Shown here: piece by piece, positions 55,166-63,940 of the stretch | Numbering within the stretch: position 1 is the first letter of the stretch | How the letters are laid out: the number at the start of each line of letters is the position of its first letter | Program-made: the position numbers and the translations under genes | Assembly: GCA_963840245.1 (NCBI GenBank) | Contig: CAWIYI010000010.1 | Location: forward strand, 3,866-67,865 | Reading direction: 5' to 3' | DNA length: 64,000 nucleotides | Source: Bog-473 sp963840245 | GTDB lineage: Bacteria; Actinomycetota; Acidimicrobiia; Acidimicrobiales; RAAP-2 | The notes under the pieces: generated by a model | What the model was told of the DNA's origin: nothing | What the model saw: the letters and a program-made list of their open reading frames with translations, nothing else | The model's database searches: none

Positions 55166-55912
55166 GTGAGCACCGCTCCGATCATCGCGGAGACCGAGCG
55201 ACCGGCCGGTGCAGACGATGGCCGGTTCAGCGCCGCCGTCGCTGCCGTCGCCGCCGCGTTCGGGGATCCGACCCGTCGCGACATCTTCCTCCATGTGCGC
55301 GCGGTGCCCGGCGGGACGGCCAGCGAGGTCGCCACCAGCTTCTCGCTCCACCCGAACGTGGCCCGCCACCACCTCCAACGGCTGGTCGACGGCGGCTACC
55401 TCAGGGTCGAGACCGGGCGCAACGCCGCCGGGGCCGGCCGCCCTTCCAAGCGCTACTTCTGCGTGGAGGAGGAGCTGCACCTGGGCCTCATGCAACGCCG
55501 CGACGACCTCCTCATGCGGCTCTTGGGCGAGGCGATGCGCCGGCTCGGACCGGAAGAGGCCGAGGAGATGGCGGCGCACGTCGGCGAGGAGTACGGGCGC
55601 TCGCTGGCCTCGCGCATGACCCCGAGCGAGGGGCAGCGCACCGTGCGCGCCGCCATGCACGTGGTGGCCGAGACGTTGACGGCGCACGGCTTCGCCGCTC
55701 ACGCCGAGGACCGCGGCGAGACCACTGCCGTCGTCGCGGAGCAGTGCCCCTTCGGCGACGCCAGCAGCACCAACCCCGTGCTGTGCGCGGTGGACCGCGG
55801 CATGGTCAAGGGATTGTTGTCCGGACTGTGCGGCACGGCGTCGCGCCAGGCACTCCCGGTGATCCTCTCCTCGCGGGCGCGGGGCGACGACGCCTGCACC
55901 GCCTCTGCCTGA
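55166..55912 (+). CDS. SufR-like iron-sulfur sensing repressor
   Basis: 248 residues. The winged helix-turn-helix (residues about 22-98) contains AFGDPTRRDIFLHVRAVPGG, LHPNVARHHLQRLVDGGYLR and the wing GAGRPSKRYFCV. The C-terminal half carries four cysteines, Cys194, Cys207, Cys222 and Cys244 (C-X12-C-X14-C-X21-C), in AEQCPFGDAS...LCAVDRG...LCGT. This resembles SufR, a [4Fe-4S]-dependent repressor of Fe-S assembly genes. The cysteine desulfurase gene starts seven bases downstream and mrp is divergent, so the target is probably its own operon and mrp (inference). Confidence 0.8.
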   Translation: MSTAPIIAETERPAGADDGRFSAAVAAVAAAFGDPTRRDIFLHVRAVPGGTASEVATSFSLHPNVARHHLQRLVDGGYLRVETGRNAAGAGRPSKRYFCVEEELHLGLMQRRDDLLMRLLGEAMRRLGPEEAEEMAAHVGEEYGRSLASRMTPSEGQRTVRAAMHVVAETLTAHGFAAHAEDRGETTAVVAEQCPFGDASSTNPVLCAVDRGMVKGLLSGLCGTASRQALPVILSSRARGDDACTASA

Positions 55913-55919
55913 GCCACCC

Positions 55920-57060
55920 GTGGCTCGCGCCTATCTCGACCACGCCAGCACCACGCCCCCACGGCCCGAGGCCCTCGCTGCGGTGACGCGGTGGGCCACC
56001 CTCCCCGCGGGCGATCCCGACCGGGTGCACCAGGAGGGTCACGTCGTCCGCGACGCGCTCGAGGTCGCCCGCGGGCAGGTGGCCGAACTCCTCGGCGTCG
56101 CCGGGCGCCAGGTGGTCTTCACCTCGGGCGCGACCGAGGCCATCAACGCCGCCGTGTGGGGGGCGACGCGGGCTGCGCCGGGATCGCCCGTGCTCTGCGC
56201 CGTCGGTGGAGCACTCCGCGGTCCGCGCCGCCTCGGCCCGCCTCGCCCCCACCGAGGAGGTCCCGGTGGACCACGTGGGACGGCTGCAGGTCGACGCGCT
56301 GCGGGAGCGCCTCGAGGACACCTCCCGGCCGCGCCCGGCGCTGGTGCACTGCCAGTGGGGCAACCACGAGGTGGGGACGCTCCAGCCCGTGCGCGAGGTG
56401 GTCGCGCTGTGCCGGGCGGCCGGCGTCACGGTGCACGTCGACGCCGCTGCGGCGTGCGGCCACGTGCCGACGGACCTGGCCGCGCTCGATGCCGATCTCG
56501 TCAGCGTCAGTGCGCACAAGCTCGGCGGGGTGCCCGGGGCCGGCGCGCTGATCGTCCGGCGGGGCAGCCGGTTCGAGCCCCTGCTCGTGGGCGGCGAGCA
56601 GGAGCGCGGGCGCCGCGCCGGGCTCGAGGCGCTCCCGGCCCTCCTCGCTTTCGGTGCCGCGGCCGCTGCCCTGATAGGCGGCCCGATGGAGACGGAGGCC
56701 GCCGCGGCGCGCCGGCAGATCGGTTCCGTCATCGACGCCGCCCTGGCCGTCGAGGGCGTCGACCTCGTCGGACCCGATGCGCCAGAGGCGAGGCTGCCCC
56801 ACCTGGTCTGCCTCGGCGTGCACGGCGTCGAAGCCGAACCCGTGCTCATCGGGCTGGACCGGGCGGGCGTCGCCGCCCATTCGGGCTCCGCTTGCTCGTC
56901 GGAGAGCATCGAGCCGTCGCCGGTGCTCGAAGCGATGGGCGTGGACCCCAGCCATTCGCTGCGGATCAGCGTCGGGTGGACGACCACGGACGGCGACTGC
57001 GAAGCGTTCGCGGCTGCGTTCTCCCGCGTCGTCGCCGAGCTGCGGGCGCTACGGGGCTGA
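55920..57060 (+). CDS. Cysteine desulfurase, frameshifted
   Basis: A NifS/IscS-type PLP enzyme of about 379 residues. ARAYLDHASTTPPRPEALAA and FTSGATEAINAAVWGATRAA are followed, after a shift near 56204 (an extra G in GTCGGTGG), by EHSAVRAASARLAP and ALVHCQWGNHEVGTLQPVRE. Then come HVDAAAACGHVPTDLAALDA, the PLP Lys in SVSAHKLGGVPGAGALIV, and the catalytic Cys in AAHSGSACSSESIEPSPVL. It releases sulfur from cysteine for Fe-S clusters and thiolation. Coupled to the SufR-like gene. Its end overlaps the convergent CcmI-like gene by 12 bases. Confidence 0.9.
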
Positions 57061-57948
57061 CGTGCTGGTCGTGAACGCGGCGGGGAGCGGGAGCCCGGCC
57101 GCCTGGTAGGCAGGAGCGACCAGGGGGGCGGCCTGGGGCAGCTCGGCGGCCGGCGGGTCGTCGGCCAGGAAGTCGTTGAACTGCGCCACCGCCGCCGCAT
57201 GGTTGTGATCCTGGTTCTCGAGGACGAGGCCTTCGAAGAGGTGCGCCTGGTAGTAGGTCGGGGAATCCTTGATGGCCGTCCCGATTTCGGCGCGTCCGAC
57301 CCGCACCAGGGACGCGACCTGAGCGGTCGTTCCGACGTTCCACTGCAGGAACCCCGCGGAGGCGAGCGCGACGGGGTTCGAGGGATCCTCGGAGAGCACC
57401 TTGTCGTAGAGAACGAGCGCCGCCTTGGTGCTCCCCTTGTCGTTCAGCGTCGAGGCCTGCGCCAGTTGCTGTTCGATCAGCTGGGCCTGCGAGACCGTCA
57501 CGCTGCCCGACGAGGCCTGACCGGGTTGGCGGGCCTGGACGAAGTGCGCCACCAGAATGCCGGCGCCGCCGGCGATGAGGACGCAGGACGCCACGATCCC
57601 GACCTTGCGCCACCGCGCCATCGGCCGGCGTTCCGGTTCGCCGGGCTCCGGCGCTGCGACGCTGGTCCCGGCCGCGGTGGTGATGGCGGGAGTGGGAGTG
57701 GGAGTGGGGGTGGGAGTGGGAGTGGCAGCGTCGAGCGCGGCCAGCTCGTCCTCCACCACGAGCAGTCGAGCGCCGTCCCGCGCCACCAGCAGGGCATGAT
57801 CCTCTTCGGAGAGGTCCCCTGCCTCTCGCTCCCGATCGGCGTCGGCCAACGACCGCTCGAGGAAGTCGCGCTCGTCGGTCAGATACCAGCGCTCGTCGCG
57901 GGGCGACCGTTCCTGGCGCTCGACGCCGGGCGATTCGTCGATGGTCAC
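57049..57948 (-). CDS. CcmI-like cytochrome c maturation protein with (TP)n linker
   Basis: 299 residues. The N-terminal WYLTDERDFLERSLADADRE and REAGDLSEEDHALLVARDGA match the CcmI/CycH beginning (E.D...L..L..L..E...G.I...DY). A Thr-Pro repeat (about 77-88) precedes a single membrane helix (about 115-138), then TPR-like segments (LNDKGSTKAALVLYDKVLSE, PVALASAGFLQWN, YYQAHLFEGLVLEN). CcmI holds apocytochrome c for heme ligation. It ends the ccm operon; its GTG overlaps the CcmH stop (GTGA). Confidence 0.75.
   Translation of the reverse strand: MTIDESPGVERQERSPRDERWYLTDERDFLERSLADADREREAGDLSEEDHALLVARDGARLLVVEDELAALDAATPTPTPTPTPTPAITTAAGTSVAAPEPGEPERRPMARWRKVGIVASCVLIAGGAGILVAHFVQARQPGQASSGSVTVSQAQLIEQQLAQASTLNDKGSTKAALVLYDKVLSEDPSNPVALASAGFLQWNVGTTAQVASLVRVGRAEIGTAIKDSPTYYQAHLFEGLVLENQDHNHAAAVAQFNDFLADDPPAAELPQAAPLVAPAYQAAGLPLPAAFTTSTSAP
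57688..57720 (+). repeat. GGGAGT hexanucleotide repeat with G-quadruplex potential
   Basis: Five G3-or-longer runs separated by AGT or T (57688-57720). On the minus strand it encodes the Thr-Pro repeat of the CcmI-like protein; the G-rich strand is the template strand of the operon. Confidence 0.6.
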
Positions 57949-58394
57949 GACACGACCTCTTCCGCCTTCAGTGCGCCGAAGTCGCGGCTCCGACGCCAGA
58001 AGACCACGCCCACGCCCGCCAGGGCGCCGGCGCCCAGGACGATGGGGATGATCCAGATGAGCGGCACGCCGCCCGCGTCGGGAGGGACGAGGAGGATGCT
58101 CTGGCCGTACTCGGAAACGAGGGCCCGGTCGATGTCCGCGTTGGACCGCCCCGCCGACACCATGCTCTCGATCTGATGGCGCACGGCGATTGCCGTCGTC
58201 GCGTTCGACTCCGCCACCGAAAGGTCGGTGCACGACGGGCAGCGCACACCGGCTTCGATGGCGGCCGCGCGCTGCCCCGCCGTCGGGGACGACGAGTCCA
58301 GGGCGCCGCTGCCGATCACCAGCGCGACGACGAGGACCACCACCGGGAGCGCCACGCGCACCCAGAGCGGCACGCGGGCCGAGCCCTCAGCCAC
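57945..58394 (-). CDS. ccmH: Cytochrome c-type biogenesis protein CcmH
   Basis: 149 residues: an N-terminal membrane helix (about 12-32), the redox motif RCPSC (Cys52, Cys55) in GVRCPSCTDLSVAESNATTA, the helical bundle MVSAGRSNADIDRALVSEYG, and a C-terminal membrane helix in PLIWIIPIVLGAGALAGVGV. Standard CcmH has RCxxC, as here. It reduces the apocytochrome CXXCH disulfide with CcmG before heme attachment. GTG start overlapping the CcmG stop. Confidence 0.92.
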   Translation of the reverse strand: MAEGSARVPLWVRVALPVVVLVVALVIGSGALDSSSPTAGQRAAAIEAGVRCPSCTDLSVAESNATTAIAVRHQIESMVSAGRSNADIDRALVSEYGQSILLVPPDAGGVPLIWIIPIVLGAGALAGVGVVFWRRSRDFGALKAEEVVS

Positions 58395-58962
58395 CCGACG
58401 AGCCGGCCTGGTCGGTCCGAGCCGCCTTCACGAACGTCTCGAGGTTCTTCTGCGTCGCGGGGCCGACGAGCACGGCGGAGACCCGGCCGGAAGGACTGAT
58501 GACGAAGGTCGTGGGCGGGGCGGTGACGCCATAGTGCTCGGCGATGGTGCCGCCGGGGTCGCTCACGGCCGGCCAGAGATCGCCGTTCTTCTGCAGGAAG
58601 GCGCGGGCGGTGCTCGAGGTGTCGTGGAACACCACACTCACCATGTCCGCACCGCCGGGCGCGTGCGCCTGCTCGAAGTGGAACCGTGACAGGTCGGGTG
58701 CCTCCTGCTGGCAGGGGATGCACCAACTGGCGAAGAAGTTGACGACGACGTAATGACCGCGCAACGACGACAGCGAGACCGGCGCGCCCGTCGTCAGATC
58801 GGTGCCGGTGAAGGTCGGAGCCGGCCGACCCAGCAGCGGGCTCGCGACGGCGGTGGCCTGTTGCGGCGTCCGGGTGGCGAGGACCACGCCCAGCACGACG
58901 AGCACGAGCAGGACGGCGCCCGCCACCCAGCGGGTCGCGTGGCGCCGGCGCGGCGCGCTCAT
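58387..58962 (-). CDS. ccmG: Thiol:disulfide interchange protein (CcmG/ResA-like)
   Basis: 191 residues with a membrane anchor (about 12-30) and a thioredoxin fold: VVNFFASWCIPCQQEAPDLS contains Cys81-x-x-Cys84, SLSSLRGHYV precedes it, and the cis-Pro region is GVTAPPTTFVISPSGRV. It keeps apocytochrome cysteines or CcmH reduced on the outer face of the membrane. The start overlaps the CcmF stop in ATGA. Confidence 0.92.
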   Translation of the reverse strand: MSAPRRRHATRWVAGAVLLVLVVLGVVLATRTPQQATAVASPLLGRPAPTFTGTDLTTGAPVSLSSLRGHYVVVNFFASWCIPCQQEAPDLSRFHFEQAHAPGGADMVSVVFHDTSSTARAFLQKNGDLWPAVSDPGGTIAEHYGVTAPPTTFVISPSGRVSAVLVGPATQKNLETFVKAARTDQAGSSGG

Positions 58963-61073
58963 GCCGGGCCCGCGACGCCGCGGGCCACCAGGGCGCCCAC
59001 CGGCTCGGGCGACTCGTCCCGGGCCCGGGGAGGCTGGGGCTCTGCGCCGGCGCTGGCAACGAGGTCCGATGTGGGATCGGTGGCCCGGCGGCGCGAACCG
59101 GGCACCAGGGCGAGCAGGCCCCCCAGGCCGATGAGCAGGCCACCGGCCCACAGCCAGGCGACCAGTGGTTCGATGACCACGCCGATGGCGACCGATCCCC
59201 GCGGGAGGTTGTTGATGGCCTGGTTCCCCGACGCCGACCCCAGCCCGCCGACCGCGTCGAACGTCAGGTAGACGTCGTCGAAGAGGCCCGAGTCGATGGC
59301 CGGCGTCCCGACCACCGACAGCGCGCTGCCGAAGCTGGTCGTCGCCGGGGTGAACACACCGCCGTCCACCTTGACGACGGCCTCCTGCGACGTGCGCGAC
59401 GGCGAGCTCACCGTGCGCAGGCCCTCGAACTCGAAGCGGTGCCCCTCGTAGGCGACGGCGGCCCCCCTGTGGAGGGGGAGCTCGGCCTGATGGCGGTAGG
59501 AGGTGGCGGCGATGACGCCGACCGCCAGCAGCACGACGCCGAGGTGCACGACCATGCCCCCGTTGGCCCGCCCCACCAGGCCGCGCCACCAGCCGACGTG
59601 GCGGGTGCGGGCCGCCCGCACGGAGAGGACGAGGGCGCGGGCCGCCGTGGCGGCGGCCATGGCGCCGAGGCCGAACCCGATGAGCGTGGCGAAGCCGCGC
59701 AGGCCGAAGGCGACGCACAGCACGACGGTGCCCACGCCGATCCACACCGGGACGGCGAGCCGCTGCCACAGCACGCTGCCGCTCATCTTGCGCCAGCTGA
59801 GGACCGGTGCCACGGCCATGAGGAAGAGCAGGGTCAGGCCGACCGGGATGGCCACGGTGTTGAAGAACGGCGCGCCGACGGTCACCTGCTGCTGGGTGAC
59901 GGCCTCGTAGAGAAGCGGATAGAGGGTGCCGAGCAGCACCACGAAGGCAAATCCCACGAAGAGCACGTTGTTGAGGAGGAACGCGCCCTCGCGTCCGAGC
60001 GGGGCGTCGATACCCCCCGGCGAGCGCAGGCGGTCGCCGCGCCAGGCGATCAGGCCGAACCCCACGATGACCACCGCGAAGAAGAAGCCGATCAACAGCG
60101 GGCCGAGGGAGGACTCGGAGAACGCGTGGACCGACGTGATGACGCCCGAGCGAGTCAGGAAGGTGCCGAGGATGGTGAGGGCGAACGTCGCGATCGAGAG
60201 GGAGAGGTTCCAGACCCGCATCAGGCCCCGGCGTTCCTGGACGAGGACGGAGTGGAGGTAGGCCGTCCCGCAGAGCCAGGGCAGCAGCGCCGCGTTCTCC
60301 ACCGGGTCCCAACCCCAGAAGCCACCCCAGCCGAGCACCTGGTAGGACCACCAGGCCCCGAGGACGATGCCGACCGAGAGGAAGGTGAACGCCACCAACG
60401 TCCAGCGTCGGCACTCGATCTGCCAGCGGTCCCCCACCCGGCCCGTCGCCAGCATCCCGATGGCGAACGCGAAGGGCACGGTGAAGACGACGAAGCCGAT
60501 GTAGAGGAGCGGCGGGTGGATCGCCACCAGCGGGTTGTCCTGGAGGAGCGAGTTGGGCCCGAGGCCCTGGGTGACTCCGGAGGCGGTGACGAAGGGGTTG
60601 GCGGGACCGACCATGAGGCCGAAGAAGAAGGCCGAGACGACGTAGAGCACGAGCGTGGCGTAGCGGATGACCGCGTCGCCCGCCTGCCGGCGGTAGCGCC
60701 AAACGAAGATGGTCGAGACGATCGACAGAATCAGGCCCCACAGGAGGATGGATCCCGCCAGCGCGGACCACATGCCCGTGACCGAGTACAGGAAAGGGGT
60801 GACCGTGCTGTTGTTCTGGGCCACGAACACCAGCGTGAAGTCGTGGGTGACGAGCGCGTGCTCCATCGCACCGGCGGCGAACAGGCCACCGACCAGCATG
60901 ACGGGCGCGAGCAGCCGGGCGTCGCCGTTTGGCCGCGACGCGGACGCCTGCGTGTCCGGCGCGTCGGCGACCCGCCGCCGGGCGACCAGCCCGAGGACGG
61001 AGACGACGATCCCGATGAGGCTCGCCACGAAGGCGGTCCATACCCCGATCGTCCCCAGGTGCGCGTCGAGCAT
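58959..61073 (-). CDS. ccmF: Heme lyase subunit CcmF
   Basis: 704 residues, polytopic. The WWD heme-handling motif is WGGFWGWDPVENAALLPWL. Flanking family segments are NPLVAIHPPLLYIGFVVFTV (periplasmic His for heme b ligation), GTFLTRSGVITSVHAF and, near the C-terminus, a long extracytoplasmic domain with HRGAAVAYEGHRFEFEG. CcmF receives heme from holo-CcmE and ligates it to apocytochrome with CcmH/I. ATG 61073 overlaps the CcmE stop (TGATG). Confidence 0.96.
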   Translation of the reverse strand: MLDAHLGTIGVWTAFVASLIGIVVSVLGLVARRRVADAPDTQASASRPNGDARLLAPVMLVGGLFAAGAMEHALVTHDFTLVFVAQNNSTVTPFLYSVTGMWSALAGSILLWGLILSIVSTIFVWRYRRQAGDAVIRYATLVLYVVSAFFFGLMVGPANPFVTASGVTQGLGPNSLLQDNPLVAIHPPLLYIGFVVFTVPFAFAIGMLATGRVGDRWQIECRRWTLVAFTFLSVGIVLGAWWSYQVLGWGGFWGWDPVENAALLPWLCGTAYLHSVLVQERRGLMRVWNLSLSIATFALTILGTFLTRSGVITSVHAFSESSLGPLLIGFFFAVVIVGFGLIAWRGDRLRSPGGIDAPLGREGAFLLNNVLFVGFAFVVLLGTLYPLLYEAVTQQQVTVGAPFFNTVAIPVGLTLLFLMAVAPVLSWRKMSGSVLWQRLAVPVWIGVGTVVLCVAFGLRGFATLIGFGLGAMAAATAARALVLSVRAARTRHVGWWRGLVGRANGGMVVHLGVVLLAVGVIAATSYRHQAELPLHRGAAVAYEGHRFEFEGLRTVSSPSRTSQEAVVKVDGGVFTPATTSFGSALSVVGTPAIDSGLFDDVYLTFDAVGGLGSASGNQAINNLPRGSVAIGVVIEPLVAWLWAGGLLIGLGGLLALVPGSRRRATDPTSDLVASAGAEPQPPRARDESPEPVGALVARGVAGPA

Positions 61074-61591
61074 CAGCAGACCGGACCGGTCGAGGTCACC
61101 TTCACCCGGTTCGGGTACTGCGCGCTGTAGGTGCTCGAGTGCTTGATCAAGATGGAGTTCGACACGAAGTCGCTCGACGTGTCCGACGTGAAATGCCCCA
61201 CGACGACAACGGGGACCCGAGCCTTGAAGAGGCCGGGGGGGCTGCCCGTGTTGGCGACGTGGACGACGTTCGGACCTTGGCAGATGTTGAAGTCCGAGCC
61301 GGCGTCGGTGGCGTGGATGGTGCCCGGGACCACGGTGCCCTCCAGGCGGAACGTCTGGGTGCCCAACGTGTGGCGATGGGCGAAGGCCTGGTTGACCGTG
61401 TCGAAGTAGTTGAGCGAGCTGCCCAGACCCTCGACGAGCAGGAAGATGAGCGCGACGACCAGCAGGGCGAAGACGGCCAGGACCCGCCGGCTGGTCCGCC
61501 GGCGCCGAGGGGAGGGCACGGCCGGGCCCTGGTGCACCTGGGACGTCGGCGGGCTGGGCGGCGGGGTCGGCTCGGTGGTGGTGCCGGTCAC
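61073..61591 (-). CDS. ccmE: Heme chaperone CcmE
   Basis: 172 residues: a cytoplasmic Pro/Thr-rich start, one membrane helix (about 37-56), then an OB-fold-like domain with TFRLEGTVVPGTI and VPVVVVGHF. The heme-binding residue is kept as His151 with Tyr155 (KHSSTY, HxxxY type) near the C-terminus; some Gram-positive and archaeal relatives have Cys instead. It ends with an unpaired Cys172. GTG start overlapping the CcmD stop. Confidence 0.88.
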   Translation of the reverse strand: MTGTTTEPTPPPSPPTSQVHQGPAVPSPRRRRTSRRVLAVFALLVVALIFLLVEGLGSSLNYFDTVNQAFAHRHTLGTQTFRLEGTVVPGTIHATDAGSDFNICQGPNVVHVANTGSPPGLFKARVPVVVVGHFTSDTSSDFVSNSILIKHSSTYSAQYPNRVKVTSTGPVC

Positions 61592-61749
61592 GGCCGCTCG
61601 CCGTGGGCCGGCGCGCTCTCCTGCTCGGCCGGCCGCGGCTCCGACATCCGCAGCGCGCGCTCCCAGCGCCGGCGGCGCGCGAGCAGGGTGACGGCGTAGA
61701 CGAACAGGGTGGCCAGCGCGATGGCGTACCCGGCATCCACGTACCTCAT
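61588..61749 (-). CDS. ccmD: Small CcmD-like membrane protein
   Basis: 53 residues with one membrane helix (AGYAIALATLFVYAVTLLA) followed by a basic stretch RRRRWER, the size, topology and gene position of CcmD, which releases holo-CcmE from the CcmC complex. Sequence similarity in this family is weak, so position and topology are the main support. ATG 61749 overlaps the CcmC stop (ATGA) and its own stop overlaps the ccmE GTG. Confidence 0.8.
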   Translation of the reverse strand: MRYVDAGYAIALATLFVYAVTLLARRRRWERALRMSEPRPAEQESAPAHGERP

Positions 61750-62513
61750 GGCGTGCTCCCAACCGGGTCCGTCCCCGAGCCCACGAGCTCGGTGTCCTCG
61801 CTCCAGCGCTCGGACAGCGAGACCTCGAGCTCCTGGTCGCCGGCGGCGTCCTGCAGCACCTCCACCTGGTAGCGCACGCCGAGCAACCAGACGAAGACCA
61901 GCGAGAAGGCGACGAAGCCGAGCAGGAACGTCCATGACATGGAGGGCGACGCGTGGATCTGGAAGCCCGGGTCGATGAAGGTGCCGCCCTGGTGGAGCGT
62001 GTTCCACCAGTCCACCGAGAAGTGCACGATCGGGATGTCGACGGCGATGAGCAGCGCGGCCACGGCACACCGGCGGGCGCGGATCGCCGGCTCCGCCGGC
62101 ACCCGCCGGAGGGCCAGATACCCGATCTCGAGCAGCAGCAGCAGCGCGGTGGAGGTCAGACGGGCGTCCCAGGTCCACCAGACACCCCACACGGGGCGAC
62201 CCCACAACGACCCGGTCACCAGCGTCAGCGCGGCGAAGACCGCCCCCACCTCGACGGCCGACGCCGCCAGGCGGTCCCAGAAGAAAGACCGCGTGCGGGG
62301 CCACAGGTACAGCAGGCTCCCCCCGGCCGCCACGAGCCCGACCCAGTACAACGCCACGGTGGCGATGGCCGGGTGGATGTAGAGCAGCCGGGCCAGGTTC
62401 CCCTGGAACCGGTCCGGCGGCGTGACCCACAACCCGAGCCAGACCGTGAAGCCCATCGCGACGACACCGAGCATCCCGACGACGTTGAGCCAGCGCGGCC
62501 TGCGCGCGATCAT
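61746..62513 (-). CDS. ccmC: Heme exporter/handling protein CcmC
   Basis: 255 residues with six membrane helices. The WWD-type motif is WGRPVWGVWWTWDARLTSTA and the flanking heme-axial histidines are likely those in LLYIHPAIATVAL and DIPIVHFSVDWWNTLHQ. CcmC loads heme onto CcmE. The last 35 residues after the final helix are polar and acidic, longer than usual. ATG 62513 overlaps the CcmB stop. Confidence 0.95.
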   Translation of the reverse strand: MIARRPRWLNVVGMLGVVAMGFTVWLGLWVTPPDRFQGNLARLLYIHPAIATVALYWVGLVAAGGSLLYLWPRTRSFFWDRLAASAVEVGAVFAALTLVTGSLWGRPVWGVWWTWDARLTSTALLLLLEIGYLALRRVPAEPAIRARRCAVAALLIAVDIPIVHFSVDWWNTLHQGGTFIDPGFQIHASPSMSWTFLLGFVAFSLVFVWLLGVRYQVEVLQDAAGDQELEVSLSERWSEDTELVGSGTDPVGSTP

Positions 62514-63178
62514 GCGGCCTCCTGGAGCGGCCCGTAGAGCACCAGGCCCACCACGAGATAGATCACCGCGAAGGGGACGAGGATCTTGAGCCACTGGGTC
62601 CCCGACGCTGCATTGCCGCTGAGCGCGGCTTCCCATGCCTTGGAGCCGGCGAGGAGCACCGGGGCCAGCACCGGCAACACCAGCAACGGCAGGAGGGTGT
62701 CACGCACGCGCAGACCGGCCGACAGGCCGCCGTAGAGGACGCCCGCACAGGCAAGGCCGACGGTGGCCAGCAGGCTCGCGGTCACGGCCAGCCACACGAC
62801 GTGCACCCGCACGTCGAAGAGGAAGGTGACGCCGGCCCAGAGGACCACCTGGAGCACCAGGAGCTGGAGGGCGACGGCGGCCGCCTTGCCCAGGAAGATC
62901 CCCGCCGGGTCGATGCCCGAGAGCCGCAGCCCGTCGCGCGTGCCCTCCCCGGACTCGACGGCCACGCTGCGTTGGATCGCCAGGACGGTCGAGAACAAAA
63001 GGGCGACCCAGAAGATCCCCGGCGCGGCGTGGCGCAGGGACGCCTGGTCCGGGCCGATGGCGAACGCCAGGAGGACGAGGACGAGGACGGCGAAGGGGAC
63101 GACCTGCCAGAGGGCGACGCGTGAGCGCGCCTCGATGCGCAGGTCCTTGCCGGCCACCAGCACGGCGTCATGCCACAT
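62510..63178 (-). CDS. ccmB: Heme exporter permease CcmB
   Basis: 222 residues with six hydrophobic helices. The start MWHDAVLVAGKDLRIEARSR and the block FSTVLAIQRSVAVESGEGTR then LRLSGIDPAGIFLGKAAAVA are characteristic of CcmB (E...G....L.P......GK). With CcmA it forms the ABC-type complex that releases holo-CcmE. I use ATG 63178 (11-base overlap with ccmA) rather than 63196; both are possible. Confidence 0.93.
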   Translation of the reverse strand: MWHDAVLVAGKDLRIEARSRVALWQVVPFAVLVLVLLAFAIGPDQASLRHAAPGIFWVALLFSTVLAIQRSVAVESGEGTRDGLRLSGIDPAGIFLGKAAAVALQLLVLQVVLWAGVTFLFDVRVHVVWLAVTASLLATVGLACAGVLYGGLSAGLRVRDTLLPLLVLPVLAPVLLAGSKAWEAALSGNAASGTQWLKILVPFAVIYLVVGLVLYGPLQEAA

Positions 63179-63890
63179 GGGTCGCCTCCGATTCACCCGG
63201 TACCGCGGTGAGCGTGACGCGCCGGCCTCCGGGCTCCTCGCCGGTCACGCGCCCGCCGCCCATGGAGACGACCCGGTCGCCCAGGGGAACCGAGAGCTGG
63301 GGCTCGTGCGAGGACAGCAGCACCGATGCCCCGTCCGCCACCGCCTCGCGGATCAGCTCACGCAAGAGGGAGCGCGAGGTGGCATCGAGCCCGGCGTGCG
63401 GCTCGTCGAGCAGCCAGAGAGCGGGCCGGCGGGCGACCAGCGCGGCGAGTGCGGCGCGGCGGCGCTGGCCGGCCGAGAGGCGACCGGCCGGCGTCGTGCG
63501 CAGACGGCCGGTCAGGCCGAGGCGCTCGAGCGCGTCGTCGGCGCTCGCGACGGGCAGGCCGAGGGCACGTACGGCGAACTGGACGTTCTCCGCCGCGCTG
63601 AGGTCGTCGTAGAGAGGCGCGGCATGCCCCAGGAGGCCGACGTAGCGGCGCACCGACGTGTGGTCCGTGGTGAGGTCGACCCCGAGGACGGTGGCCTCCC
63701 CCGACGTGACCGGCAGCAATCCGGCACAGGCCCGCAGGAGGCTCGTCTTGCCCGCCCCGTTGGCCCCGACCACGACGACGACCTCACCCTGGTCGAGAGA
63801 GAGATCGACCCCGGCAAGGGCAGGGAAGCGGCCGGCGAGTGCGACCGCGGCGCGAAAGTGGACGACAGGGGCCATGGCCTTCCCCACCAT
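63168..63890 (-). CDS. ccmA: Cytochrome c biogenesis ATP-binding protein CcmA
   Basis: 240 residues (235 if ATG 63875 is used). Walker A GANGAGKTS (42-50), Q-loop area LLGHAAPLYDDLSAAENVQF, signature LSAGQRRRAALA and Walker B ALWLLDEPHAGLD are intact; LL.EPxxGLD with His/Ala is typical of CcmA. It powers the CcmAB complex. TACCAT overlaps the ATG at 63890, so the true start may be 63875. It is the first gene of the ccm operon in this window. Confidence 0.93.
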   Translation of the reverse strand: MVGKAMAPVVHFRAAVALAGRFPALAGVDLSLDQGEVVVVVGANGAGKTSLLRACAGLLPVTSGEATVLGVDLTTDHTSVRRYVGLLGHAAPLYDDLSAAENVQFAVRALGLPVASADDALERLGLTGRLRTTPAGRLSAGQRRRAALAALVARRPALWLLDEPHAGLDATSRSLLRELIREAVADGASVLLSSHEPQLSVPLGDRVVSMGGGRVTGEEPGGRRVTLTAVPGESEATHVA

Positions 63891-63940
63891 GGTAGGGGGG
63901 GTGGGTGCCGGGGTTCCAAGCGGGGGGATCGCCCAGCTGA

